A stretch of DNA of 64,000 bases, from the NCBI GenBank assembly GCA_029582265.1, contig CM055828.1, positions 1,302,001 to 1,366,000 on the forward strand. Direction: 5' to 3'. A program made the position numbers and the translations under genes. Of this stretch, positions 22,873-36,186 are shown piece after piece. Each line of letters begins with the position of its first letter. The stretch's first letter is position 1. The stretch is from Zoroaster sp. YZ-2022 (Eukaryota > Echinodermata > Asteroidea > Forcipulatida > Zoroasteridae). A model generated the notes under the pieces. That model saw only the letters and a list, made by a program, of their open reading frames with translations. It searched no databases and had not been told where the DNA came from.

Positions 22873-25800
22873 TATGGTCTACTATGAGGAATGGCAGTAG
22901 CATCCAAAAGTTTGTCCAGCTCCCCCACTCCTCCCCCCCCCCCCCCCATATCCCACAAAAAAGGAAAAAATTAGAAAACCTGTCCAGTGTGGCCAGCTTT
23001 GGAATGGGCATGATGGAATGCATATTTATACATATATATTAAAACCTGTCCATTGTGGCCACTTTCAATCAGTCCCTTAAGTGGCCATATTTATGGATTA
23101 GATCAACTTCAGTCACATGTCCAGAGTTTGACTGGTCAACTAAAACCATATTTGCTTTGCCTTAATGAAATAAAATCAGTGAAATTCAGTTTGCAATAAA
23201 GAAGACTCTTCAAAACACATCCAGAGAGAGAAATTGAATTTCACTCTTTTTCACGATCATCTCTTTCAACTTCAACTCATTTTCAATCTTAAACCCTCTG
23301 TAGCTAGCAATTTACGCATGGATTCAATTCAACACAATGCCCTCAAGATCTGTTACCCAGAACACTCCCTAGTGCATCAGTGCTCCCCCTTTGATCTGCC
23401 GACACAGCACCCCGTCCAACTGGAATTTAATTACATGCATGCAAATTTGTTTCTTTGAGAATTGACCACGAGATATGTCCCGGTAGCCTGCGGAATTTTT
23501 TTTTCGGTTTGTGTTTGACTAGGCATGGTTGTCTTGAAATGTGGCGGAAAACCGGCTTCCGTCAGACCGTAGTTATTTTATCTCACTGTAATATCACTTT
23601 TATCAATGATAAATTACTTGGATTTTGCAACATCTGTCCGGAAATTTGATTAAATTTGCAGCTACTAAAATACACGACTCTGCAATAATAAGAACCTAGT
23701 GTCTTTGTATTTGGTTAAAGTCATGAAATTTAACTAACCCTTGAGCACAAAGAAATTGTCTTAATATCCTATGTCCAAATGACGCTTAATTTAAACATTA
23801 AAGCAAATATATTTTTTGTATTTTAAAGGGCAATTTAAAAAGCAAAAATAGATTTAAGAGTTTGGTTTTCTCTTTTCTGGATGGAAAAATTTGATTAAAA
23901 AAATTTGAAATTATAATGATTTGACTTAAGCCATGAGTTTCTTTCTCCCATCCCAGCAGATAAATCTGCCGTGCTTTTCCTTTGTACTAATATGATGGTG
24001 ACTTTATCTACAATTACGAACTTCATTTTTTAAAGCAAACAGACTAGGAGAAGATAATTGCTGTCATCAGTTAGGGCACCGTGCTTACAGCATCAAGCTT
24101 GTCTTAATCTGAATTGGATGTAAATGTGCGAAAATCTCAGGGAAAATGACAGTTATCAAGATGTGCTTAGTCACACAAAAGAATTCCATCAATTTTGATT
24201 TCTTCACCCCATTAAACTGAGATGAGATAAATTGAGATAATGTGTCCCTGGGCCATGTGCAGTTCTTAATGAGATAAATAATAATCAGTGCCTGAAGTGT
24301 TTGGGAAGAGTCAAGACTTGAAATGTTGTGATTTTAGTTTGGTTTATCATGTTGTTGTTCAAAGATGTACATTGTGATGTCGGTTGATCACAGCGATGTG
24401 TGAAGGATATGCATAAGAGGTGGATGTTTGTACTATGCATTGGCAGCAAATGAGCATGTCATTCCGTATAGTACTTACTGAGAATGACTTTAGCTGTCAA
24501 AGACTTGACAAAAACAAATAGAACATTGATTTGAAAAATAATAGGAATTGTTTTTACTCCCAACCAATTTTATTCCCCGCATTTTTGGTACCCTGATTAC
24601 ACCCGTAAAGCTGACCATAGTATATATATTTCACTCATTATCACTATTTGGACTGCAGTATCTTTTGACAGTTATTGACAGCTAAATATTTATATCTGAT
24701 TTCATGAACTTTGGAATTGTGCCTCCCTCTCAGCTTCTCAAGTTGGCATTGACAATTTCAGACCTGTTTATTTGTCCTAACGGGTAACATTCCTGGAGCA
24801 GGAAATGTTTACTAGTTCGGTTTCCATGGATGTGGTTTGTCTTGTTTATCCTTGATCAGGTGTAGGGGATCACTTTGAGGTTTTGGGGTGAAAAGTTTAT
24901 GGTTTTAGCTCAAAGTGGATAAATGTCTTGAAGTGTCTCCTAAGCGCTGGTATGTGCCTTTTTCTTCTCGGGTGTGGGGACACTCCAAGCTTCAGTGAGG
25001 ATGAGGGGTTAAAAGTTTATGGTTTTGTCGCAAAGTTAGAATAACTCTGTTGAAGGGTTTCCAGGATTTGTATTTTTTTTTCAGGTTTGGAGTTTTTTGG
25101 TTGAAGAAAGTCTGGAAGAAAGTGTTGAAGAAAAAAGTGTAGATGTAGTGTCAATTCTTTGCTTGTTAGGGTCCCAAATATTAGAAATAAAGATTAGATT
25201 TTGGGATGGTTATAAATAAAAAATGAGTTGGAAACACTTATATCTTCATATCTGTTTTAAATTATCAATTTTAGCAAAAAATATTTGTCCTTGCTACCAA
25301 TATTTAAATTTACATTTGTTATATCTTCAAATTGCATTAAATAACATTTATTCTTGTGTAATGGTTTGATAGACCAATAATCAGGATGAAGATTCTTTCT
25401 TGTGTAATATATATAATTTCCTATATAAGTGCAGTAAATGGCTGATGGTGGATTTGAATCAGGACCTCAAGGATAACATTCCAGTACTCTACTTACTGAG
25501 CAAACTGACATTAGTGGTTGCTTCAAGTTGCCATTGAGTTTAATCAGCAGGGGGTTGTCATTTCTTACAATGATCCTACCCCATTATTTCTTTCTTAAGT
25601 TAGTTCCGATGCCAAGATAACTAAGTCACTGAAAACAAAACCCTATTTCCATTTCCCTAATTAAAAGAGAACAGAGCATATCAGTTACAACTCCGCCCTG
25701 ATCTCACATGTCACCATGTGTACAACAGACTGACTAAGCTATGCCGCCATGCAGGGAAAGCTGGCAATTATAAACCTAAAAAGGGCCGGTTTATTTACTC

Positions 25801-28623
25801 TGGCTTAATTAGGGAAGGACAGGAAGAAATGCTGCCTCAAGCTATCAGAGTTGGAACTGAATGTAATATTGACCTCTAAATACACAGGTCGAGGTAATGA
25901 GTTTTTATTTTATTTGCTGTAGGGTTGACATACATGTACTTTGTATCAGATCAAATTAGAAGTAAGTACAGAGGAAACAATTAATGTACAAATGCTGAAC
26001 AAACATTTGGAATTGGTTTGAATGAATATAGTTGTTTGTTTCTTTATTTAATTAATTATTATATTAAATTTAATGATCAGAATTGGCCAATTCTAATGCT
26101 CTTACAACAAATAATAATATGACCATAAAAATAATTTAAAAGAAAATATAATTATTAATGTGAAAATTGTTTTAAGTAACTGATGTAATGTATCTCACAG
26201 TATTAACATCAATAAAAAAAATTAACTTGGACTGGATTAGTTGGGTGTATACCTTCTCATCAGCTTCCCTGTTTGACTTCCATCATTGTACAAAAAACAC
26301 CCTTAATTACAATTTATTTCACTTTGGGTTATGTCCTCCAATCCCATTTTGAGCATCTTGGTCTTGCTGCAGGTACAACAGTATTTTATTGTCTTGTAAA
26401 CATTGGTCAGTAAATTCCCAATGATTTTAAGGCATTTTCTAGAAACTAAGCAAACATCCTGGGCATATTTTACAATGCATTCCTCTATTCACTATTCACA
26501 GATGCCCTGAAGCTGAATGATGAATGCAACCTCACTTATTTATGAATTCCTTGCTGATGAGTGAGTGATTGTCAATATCTTAAGGAAAGGTTATACCATT
26601 GTATGCAGGAAATGCAAAGACACCAATAATAGGCATAATAACTGAGTGTTATATACATGTAGTGCCCACTCTATCAATATCATGCAGAAGGCACATTACA
26701 TTCAACTTACTCAAAGATTCAGATCATTTGTGACATGAAAATGTTTGCAAAGCAAACAATCATTCATTTAATTACCAAGATTTTATTTTTACTTAAAAGA
26801 CAAAAAGTTGGACTTCAGTAAAACATTAAACTATCAAAATACATGATAATTCACAAAGACATTTCACTTTTATATTAAAGGGTTGAAATTAGGTTTTGTT
26901 ATAAATTAAACATATAACCTACTTAGTCTCGGCTGTAATATTACCCTTTGTACACACTACATTCATTAGCCCAATTGATGCTGGCCAACACTATTAAATA
27001 TTCACAATTCTTCCCTCACAACACACCATTCTATTTGTAATACTGTCCCTCGGCTAACCAACATTATCTGAATCGCCTCTGTTTGCCCAGAATTTGCAAT
27101 TCTTCACATACGAGTACAAAGTCAATAATTATTCTCAGTAAAAGCATGTACATTATGTTACAGCTTGCTCAAACCACACCTGTAGAGGATCAAATGACAT
27201 GAGAAAGAGAGGAACAGCCATGGGCGAGGGCTACGATAAAAGCATTTTGAGAGATCTCTTTGGGGTAATTTGAATATTCTCTTGGATGCTGTTCTGATTT
27301 CATTGCTCCACGTGAAGACTCCACTTTGTCTTCTACTTAGCAGATGGAATTTCTGTCTTGGGTTTTTTTCCTTTAAAGAAGGTTTCAAATTTGCAAAAAA
27401 ATACCTAATAAGCCAAATATATTGATGGGAAAATTTGAATATATTTCATGTGGCATTTTATCTATTTAATTCAGGTAATAGACTAATTTTGAAAGGAGAA
27501 AGGTACAGTATCATTTTGGTTTGCTATTCATAATTATGTTTTGAGGAAAAATAAGCAAACCAACCTGCTAATGTAGATGTTATTAATTTTGTAGACATCT
27601 CAAATCACTATCAATCATAAAGCTAGCATGATTTACACTTTACTAAGCTGTGACAATTGATATCATTTAATGAATTGCAGCTAGCTTAACCCAAAACCAA
27701 ATCGTTAGCTCCCTGGGTACATTTCTGATGACTCATTCAGCATTTTCTGAAAGGTGTCAAAGCCCTTATTAAGAGGAACGTGTTGAAACAATAATCCCTC
27801 TGTCACCCAGGGAGGTATAGCAGCTACACCCAATCTTTGCATTCAGTGTCCCATGATAGAATGGGTATTGGCAATCCTGCAGGCTAGATGAATGTGTCCA
27901 GATCCAGAACAAACTATGGTGTAGTCAGACCAGCAGGTGGATTTCATTTATGCGTCATTAATTCTTTTTATCTGTCTCTTTTGTTTGCCTGTGATCTATT
28001 TACAGATTTATCCTTTTGTACACAAATGTATGTCTTTGGGTTGTATTGTGAACACATGCTATACCATGATGACACATATTACTGTATACACTTTCACATT
28101 TTTCATTGAGTAAGATTCTCAATGTATTTGAAGTAGACACTTGGTAGAATCATCTAAGATGACAATTGGGTCAGTCTACAGATATCAATCAAAATGTCTA
28201 ATTAACAAATCAGATTTGTTGAATAGTCTGTGCATTCCGTGCATTAAAATACATACCAAAATGCCATTAAGTTCAACAAGTATTCTAGGGACTCTATATT
28301 TACATGTATGGAAATTATACACACATGTTGGCTTTGTTGGAGTATTTTGGCATTGATTCATTCATGAATCCACCACATGAAATCAACAAATATTGATTCA
28401 GTGCCTCATCAATTGATCTTTAATTTTCAGCCTAGTATTGTTTTACTGCTACTTGAATTGGTATATCAGAAATAAACTGAATGGCCAAATTAAGTATGTA
28501 AAAGTTGCTGGTGTAAAGGAAAGAGTTATCTTTCCTAAAATCAATGTAAGAATGATTTAATGTCTGAATTCCTTGTCACTATTTTCCTGTAAATTGCACA
28601 ATGTAACAAGCTGAATCTTTCCC

Positions 28624-28668
28624 AGGTTGTTTTGCCAACATTACCAATGTTTACCTTCCCTTTAAAAA
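28624..28668 (-). repeat. AAAGGGAAGGT dispersed repeat fragment
   Basis: On the minus strand this reads TTTAAAGGGAAGG and then ATTGGTAATGTTGGCAAAAC. The same unit occurs at 33034 onward, 33569 and 40603. Confidence 0.65.
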
Positions 28669-29376
28669 GAAAGCAATTATTTTTATATGTTGGTTTGAAC
28701 TGTTTTGTCAAATTGTCTTGTTTTTCCCCCTTTAAAAAAAAATATTTTTCCCTTCAAATCATCTCACTTCAGCTGTCTCCTGATCAAATGTGTACATCTA
28801 CTGACTCATTTTCGTTTGGATTTAAAAGGCGTTAGTATCTTCCACCATCAGTGTCACCCTAATGGGCACTTGTCCAATGACTCCATGATTGCCAATATGA
28901 ATTCTCTCTTTCTCTCGCTCAGTTTCAATCATGTAAGTCATTCCTTCTTTTAATCACAACTTGTGGTGTTCCACCACTCCAATCCACTTTCTTGTCAAAT
29001 CATCCAAAGATAAACAATTCAATTTCGGCAAGGAAAACAGATGAATCACACCTTCTAAAAAGCTCTACCATAGCCACTTTCCAGCTCCCGAGTAAAAAGA
29101 AATCAATAGTTTGGGTCCAAAATAATGATCTTTGGTAGCAATTTACAGATGATAAAGTGCACTTTTGGAAGAGAAAGGCGTGAGTCAGATGGCGGTAGAC
29201 CTCTTATCATTGTGTTTGTTCATTGAGCCGTTGTTGCGTCGCAGTGGGGTGCGGACAGGTTTCTGATTATCCCCTGCAGGTACACCCTTACCTAAGGCAA
29301 TAACTTAAGCCTGGGCTGTCCCTCAAGTTGAAAGGGTTTGGTGTGATAAGAGATTGTATTAGTGGTGTGTAGCTTA

Positions 29377-30081
29377 AGCCGTGTTCGCACTGGACTTTCT
29401 TTTGGGAAGGTTTACAGAGACGATGGTAAAATGAAAAATGGTCAAATGTGACCTCTGTCCGCACTTGGACTTTCGACACGGGAAAATTTTACCGAGACCG
29501 TGGTAGAAGTAACCGAGCTGTCAGTATAATGACTCATGAGGGCGCTTTGCATGACCTTTCTACGTTGACCCTACGTTGACGTATAGCCGACACATCCGTT
29601 GACGTCCTTCATTATCATCTGGAAATGATGCACTGGTAGCACCAATCAAACTTCCGACTGTATTAATGATAATATCTGCCATGATTGCGACCAAAAGAGG
29701 AACAACAACAACGCTCAGAAAACTTGCTACACATGCACATGCATTAAATGCGCCCGGGCCACCCCCCACCGCGCAGTGAAACAATGCAAAGTGCATGCAT
29801 GGTGTCCCTGTGTAGCACGACCTTGCGCTCGGGCCGGATGTACGCTTTCCTGAGTCGCTTTTACCGACTCGCACTGTCCGCACTGGACTTATCGTCTCGG
29901 GAAAAGTTACCTGGTCAGTTTTCCTGGGCAGCAGTTGGCCAGTAGAAGTAAAGGCTGGACTCAGGAAAAGTAACTGAGAGGGAAAAAAAATGTCCCAGGC
30001 TGTCCGCACTGGACTTAAAATGGGAAAAGTACCCATCGTCTCAGTAAGTTTTACCAAAAAAAGTCCAGTGCGAACACGGCT
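29377..30081. mobile_element. Harbinger-like MITE with TTA target duplication
   Basis: A 705-bp element with 22-bp perfect terminal inverted repeats starting AGCCGTGTTCGCACTGGA, flanked on both sides by TTA (29374-29376 and 30082-30084). Subterminal copies of TCCGCACTGGACTT occur near 29875 and 30001, with a one-base variant near 29457. A 165-codon minus-strand frame (29560-30057) runs across most of it, but I do not recognise a domain. It could be a transposase-related relic, captured sequence, or chance in GC-richer DNA. Confidence 0.85.
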
Positions 30082-30084
30082 TTA

Positions 30085-33029
30085 GGAGCAGTATTAAAAT
30101 GAAAAGGGAGGAGGCTTTTGACTGAAATTGGAATGGAGATGGTATCATTTTGTAAACCGACATGAGCAATGTGTTCTTCTGAATGATCTTGTTACATTTT
30201 CTTCCTTCCACTTTTTAATCTTCCTTCTTTCCCTCCTTTACTTTTAATTTTAGTCTTCCTTCTCAACCTAGACCCATTGGGGTGGAGGGGGTGAATGGAG
30301 GTTGCCCCTTGCTCCACCCAAACTTCTTTTTAGTAACTAACCTCATCAACACCACAGTTTTTATTTAGCAATGTACCAGGCTATGCTACAAGTTCACCGT
30401 ATCCCCATGCCAACATTCTGTCTCATGGTATTAGCCAATAACCATGTGCCGTAAATCTCCAAGGTATCCCAGGATAATTACTATACGTCCTGTTGTCACT
30501 CATACGTGGTCAGGTACAGCTTATTAGCTTTTGACGGTAATACTTCTGAAAATTGAACAAGTTTTTAGTGCAAGACGGCGCGAAAAAATCGCAAGGCGCC
30601 AACAAAGGCCCTTTTTTGTTGAGTCATGATGTTGAGTGGGACTGACTGTTTTTATCGGTATTGTTGTTGTTTACTGAGCCGTTAAGTTGATTCATCGGAG
30701 TGTGACACTTCGTTCAAGCAAATTTCCTTTGACCTGTCAATCAAAATATGAATGCAATTATTTGATGTACCTGGCACAGACTTTATTGATTCCAACATCA
30801 AGGATTATTCTTTTTTTTAGTCTAACTTAATCTAAGTGGCATAGACATACTATTGCTGAGATTATAATTCTTCATGTTTTTGAGGCAGATTCAGGGGAAG
30901 GGAAAAGAGAATGTGCCCCCCTGTAAAATCAACACTACACAAATTATATTGTCAAATTCTGAGCCAATGTTGCTTTCCCTTTGTTTATGCATTCCCAATA
31001 CAAAGAGACTGCACTGAATTTGCTACATTGTAGTTCCTTTTCATCTCATTCAACTTCAATTATTTTGTACTATGTTATTGAAATTACTTGTACAGTTTAT
31101 ATTTTCCCCCAATATGAAAGCATTTCAGATTTATTTGGATGGTTATTTATATTATCCAAACCTTTCAAGTTATATTTGTCTTTCATTTTAAATCTGGGAA
31201 ATCATTGTAATTAACTGCCTTTAAATGTCACAGTAGTGCAAATATTACTTGAATTATTAAAGTACAAGGAACCATTGGCTACTTCCCTTCTCTTTGGCTC
31301 AAGTCCATTATTAATACATCTTTCTTCCTTAAATTATACATCCTAAGCCCTCTTCACATATATGACTCATCACAGCAAAATGTTCCCACTGGTTGCTACT
31401 CCGAACTCAGTGTAAATTACTACGACGCCAGATTTCGCTTGTGGTTCCCAAGATGGGGGGAGTCTAGAAACCTGATGCTTAAATCACTGAGCCGGAATCT
31501 CGATGCTGTCACTGCTTGGTTTATTGGCAATTAAGACTAAATCGTATGATGAAGATGTTGACCATGCTAAATTACATGTCATCTCTGTTTTTCTCTGTGC
31601 TGTATTTGTTATAATATATGTTGTATTTAAAGAGATAATACATTGAAATGATGTTTCATATCAAACAAGATAATTCACTTCTTGAAATCACAATTTATGT
31701 CAAATGTCATCCCTAATTAAAACTGCATCTTGTATATACACATAGTTTCATAATTTAAAGATATATTTCATGTTTTTCTCTACTTGACTGGCAATTTTGT
31801 AAATGAATGCTATGTAAGTTTTGTATTGTTTACAAAGGAATAAACCATTTAAGTAGCAATGTAATACTAGATTAACAACAGGAAGAGTGACATCATGGAT
31901 GCCTTCCCTCTAGCGTGCTATCAAATTCATCTTCAAGATGTTTTCAATCCTTTCCTTTTTTCAAATACTATGCTCCAAGTCGGTCTTCAGTCCCGCAAGT
32001 GCTTCTGACAAGGGCTAATGGTGGTTTACAGTGCTTGCATGTCACACAAGATTTCTCATCTTGTTAACTCTTCTATATTCCCAACATTATACTACATCAC
32101 CACGGTGACGTGACCACGTCAAATTATCATGGATTTTGGAGACAGTCTCCTCCTCATATGAAGCCTTTTTTCTGATTCTCCTCAGATGCACCTGCCCTCC
32201 TGTCAAATCTAACCCCCTGGGGTTGCGAGACCGGCCATAATTTTTTCCATGATATATGAAGATTCCGGGCTCTTTTGGATAAGAAAATTGCTTGCAGAGA
32301 TTCTAGTAATTTGATTTGCTGTTATTGCTGTGTATGTGGCGGTTCATAGCCAGGAGTTATGTTTTAAATTTTAAATTTCTTGATAAAAAATTCTTGATTG
32401 GCTTGAGGCTGGCAGTGTTCTTTCTATACAGTGTTAGATTTTAGCATTCATATTTTTTTCACTGTAAATGGCTGAATTATTTAGAACTATCCTTTCCTTG
32501 ATAATTCTTAAACTGTAAATATGTCACTCAGATTTGTGTAACAATATTAAGTAAATCTATTTAAAATTGGGCATTTTTTGTTTACATAATTGAAAACCCA
32601 TAGATCCTTAAAACAAAATTCTATTTTAAATACCAAGCTGACGGACATCTTATACATGTAACCTCTATTTTGTTTTCTTCTGAATATATATTTTCAGCAT
32701 ATAGCTTTTTATTGTAAACATTTTTTGCACGTTTTATGTCACCACAAAAACTGAATCTAATATGATATCATCATAAACACTTTAAGTACCCATAGATCAG
32801 CCAGTAAATCATCCTGAAAAAAGAAATATGTAAAATGTGTCTTTCTCTTGTAATAAATAATCCGAACAGTGTAAAAAACATAAATATCTTAACACAACGG
32901 TTTATATAAATTGGCAGACATATTGGACAGTGTAATTCAATCATGATGGTCTTGCGAGTCTGTACAAATAAACAATAGTAGTGATGCAGGGGAATCTTGA
33001 AGAGAAAGAAGGAACATTATGCTCATCTT
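30085..33029. other. Intergenic, no gene seen
   Basis: No coding or clear repeat structure is recognised. Confidence 0.5.
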
Positions 33030-33033
33030 ATTT

Positions 33034-33262
33034 AAAGGGAAGGTATGACATTGGTAATGTTGGCAAAACCTATTCTCTTTGAATCAAGATATACATTAAA
33101 GGGAAGGTCCAACAATGGTAATGTTGACAAAACTGCTTCTACGAGTATGCTTACTCTTTTTGAATCAAGATATATATTAAAGGGAAGGTACAACACTGGT
33201 AATGTTGGCAAAACTGTTTCAACGAGTATGCTTACTCTCTTTAAATCAAGATATACATTTAA
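33034..33262 (+). repeat. Three tandem copies of AAAGGGAAGGT repeat
   Basis: Units start at 33034, 33098 and 33179 (spacings 64 and 81 bp). Each reads AAAGGGAAGGT, then a TGGTAATGTTG..AAAAC block, then a CTTTTGAATCAAGATATA-like segment. The first unit lacks an ACGAGTATGCTTACT insert present in the other two. Confidence 0.85.
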
Positions 33263-33568
33263 ACAACCAACCTGTGAAAGCAGAGTCAAAGTCATGAGAA
33301 AAATGTAAAAAAGCATTCACAACTTTTACAAAAAACACTTGGAGCAAAAAACAAAAACGGCAACTTTAAAAAATTGTGCATATTTGTTCCTATTTTTTCT
33401 AAAATGAATTATTGTATCTTTCATTTAACATTTAAAATTGATGCAGGCTTTTTATTGGCATATTCGCCATGAGGATGACCTCTTAAATTTTATTTTGCAT
33501 ATGACCTTTACTCATATGCAAATCAGTCAAGCAAATTTGAAATCTGTGTATGTTGTTTGCTCTCTAGC

Positions 33569-33615
33569 TTAAAGGGAAGGTACTACCTCCATGGTACAAC
33601 ATTGGTAATTATCAA
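33569..33615 (+). repeat. AAAGGGAAGGT dispersed repeat fragment
   Basis: AAAGGGAAGGTACTACC followed by ACAACATTGGTAATTA, a partial copy of the family seen just upstream. Confidence 0.6.
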
Positions 33616-36085
33616 ATAAACAAATTGTTATCTGAAAGATTAATTGGTGTAAAATTGGTACGCTTATCAATCATCCCAATAATGTTTTTCCCTAAAACAT
33701 AAAAACCTAAAAACATGTAACAGTTTTTGTCGTTTTCTGAAGAAAAAATAATAATTCTGGAAAACTATAGGATTGAAATGAACGTACATTACCAAATACC
33801 AATATTGTATATTCTCTTTAAAAATGCATATATTATCTGTTTTATGATTAGTTAATTCTTTTATGTCTTTAAAATAGTTAACCAGGGTTAAAAAATCATG
33901 AAACTTACAGTCGTGAGTTCTGAGGAAAAAGTCAAGAGGCTTAATTACTCATTCTTTAAGAACTTATGGGAAGAAAAAAAAATTGATAGTGGAAGGGTGG
34001 AGGTTTTTATTCCTCCATGGTCAATGTAAAACGAAACTTCTTTTTCCAAGATCCTAGAGTGTTAATACTCCCAATAGTTTGACAAATTGGAGCAGAGGAA
34101 CCCCTGTGATTTGATGCTCATTGGACCATTACACTGAGACATTGAGACTGTCTGAACACACACAGTGTTCCATGATTGTGAAAATTGCACCATGCTTGCT
34201 TAGTAATTGTGATATGACAAGAGAAGGACTCCGTCTCCTTGGAAATACCAAAGCAGGAATGTGGTCTTGGATTTATTTCTGTGAAAATATTTTATGATGT
34301 TGATATGAGTAATCCTTGACAGTTTATGACACTTTGTATTGTCTGTATCAATGGATGTGGTTGACTATGTATAAAACAAAATAAATACTTATAAAATGGT
34401 ATGGATGAATTCTCATTTACAAAAATCTGTCATTGTCATTCAAATATAAACTGCATAATGTGATTATGTTGTACATATGTTAATGTTTTTCTTAATTGAA
34501 CTGCTAATTTCTTTTATGAACAATCAGTGAACATTAAACATGTCTGGTCATTGATGAACAGGTGACTCTATTGTGTAAGAGTTGTGCCATGGAGAAGGGG
34601 GGGGGGGTTGAGAAGGGGGGTTATATAAATAACAAAATTACTGCCAAAGAGCCCCCCACAAAATGTAAAATGTTAATTCTCAGCTAAACCTTGAGAATTG
34701 AAATGTTGGATTTACAGTTACATGACCATACTTGTTAAGAGTCAATATGTGAGTAACCTAGCTTTTTTTCATTGTGGCCCATCTTATTGCCAGTCGATCA
34801 CATCTCCCTGCCTCTCCGCATCCATCCATTCTTATTACTCCTGACTCAAGCAAATGACAAAGATATTGATACCTACAGTGAAGATGGGAGGAGGCACAAG
34901 GCTTAAAAGCTGAAATTAATGAGGTCATTTAAGGTCACCTCAATGTGCAGGTGCATCATGATGGGGAACTCATAAATAGCTGTTATAAGGCCAGGAATCT
35001 TCCATTGTAGGATTAGGGTGGGAGGAACTGACTGGGTTGTTTTGAGGAAAGGAAGCAAGCAGGTGATTTAGGCATGAGTGGGTCAGGTAAAGAGACTGAC
35101 TACTCAAGGGTGTTTGAAGGGAGAGGGTGAAGCGGTAAATGTTGAATTGTTACATTTAAATTACTTTAAAGTTTTGTCAAAACTACTGAATTATCATTTT
35201 TTAAATGTTTTTACGTTTCCCTGTGTTCTGAAGATTATTATTGACTTTTCATTTTGGTTATCTCTGATGATTTAAACCAAAATAAAAAAATAAAAAAGTT
35301 GTACATTAAATATCAGCTCACTGCAATGTAATTTCACTTATATTGCAATATTTTGTATACTTTGTTTCTAAATTTTTTCACAACACTGGTAGGTGTTTCA
35401 CCAGTGCACATTAAACATAACTTGAAACTAATAAAAACAAGTCAAGCTTTTGTAATTGTGGAATGTTACAAGATGCCAAAATAAAAACATCCAGTCAGAC
35501 TTGACCTCTTCTTGGTTGAAATATTAATATAAATATCTCGACAAGTTTCCTTGACATCAATAAATAACCCATCATCCATCTTGGAGATTTCAGCTATGAC
35601 ACCATACCAGCCAAGTCTGCACCGGATCTCTCACCACTGGCTTGTATTGCACTCATGTCATGGGACCAAATCATTCCTCCTTTGTGGTTGCTTGTTGGTG
35701 TGGAATCCTGTGGTCTGCTCCCCAGGTTCAAGGAGAGGAACTATTTTTGTTGATAACAAATTGCAAAGCGTGTATTACACCCATGCATCATGCAGTGCAT
35801 CCTGTGTCAGTATTGGTCAGCTGTTGTTTAAAAGACTTGACAATAAATGGACCTGATAGTTTCACAATATCCATCTTGTGATTCCTTGTAGAAAATGTCA
35901 AAATTTATAATCTATTTTTAAAATGCTTGGTTGTGTGCCTCCACCCCCCCCCCCAAAAAAAGGAAAGAATGTGGCTGCTCAAGGCACAGTCCCAGTGCCC
36001 ATAGGATATCCATCTGCTCTGAATTCAAACATAACCCTCTTTAAAAAAAAAGGATACTTAAAATTGCTTTTCATTTGATTTCCCC

Positions 36086-36186
36086 TTATTTGTCACATTG
36101 TCGTAGCTGACCAAGCTGTATGCATTCATTGTTACCTTATTTGTGACATTGTCGTAGCTGACCAAGCTGTATGCATTCATTGTTAT
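36086..36186 (+). repeat. 51-bp direct tandem duplication
   Basis: Two nearly identical copies containing GTCGTAGCTGACCAAGCTGT and TATGCATTCATTGTTA, differing at one base (TTGTCAC versus TTGTGAC). Confidence 0.85.

Larger units (their letters stand above)
22059..29373. other. Intergenic, no gene seen
   Basis: About 7.3 kb between the kinase and Frizzled with no recognisable coding sequence. Less AT-biased stretches at about 23230-23480 and 24050-24260 could be regulatory, but nothing in the sequence proves it. A short perfect palindrome lies at 22831-22872. Confidence 0.5.

Noticed and set aside
23388..23397. TCF/LEF consensus CCTTTGATCT between the genes, and GCTTTGATC at 45659-45667 in the Frizzled leader
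   Set aside because: Matches are good, but several such sites are expected by chance in 64 kb, and no clustering was seen, so Wnt feedback cannot be claimed.
27158..27388. 76-codon minus-strand frame
   Set aside because: No recognisable motif, no neighbouring exons, and low-complexity residues. Consistent with chance.
35551..35881. Overlapping frames of about 80-100 codons on the + strand
   Set aside because: No domain, no splice context and overlap in two frames. Treated as chance ORFs.
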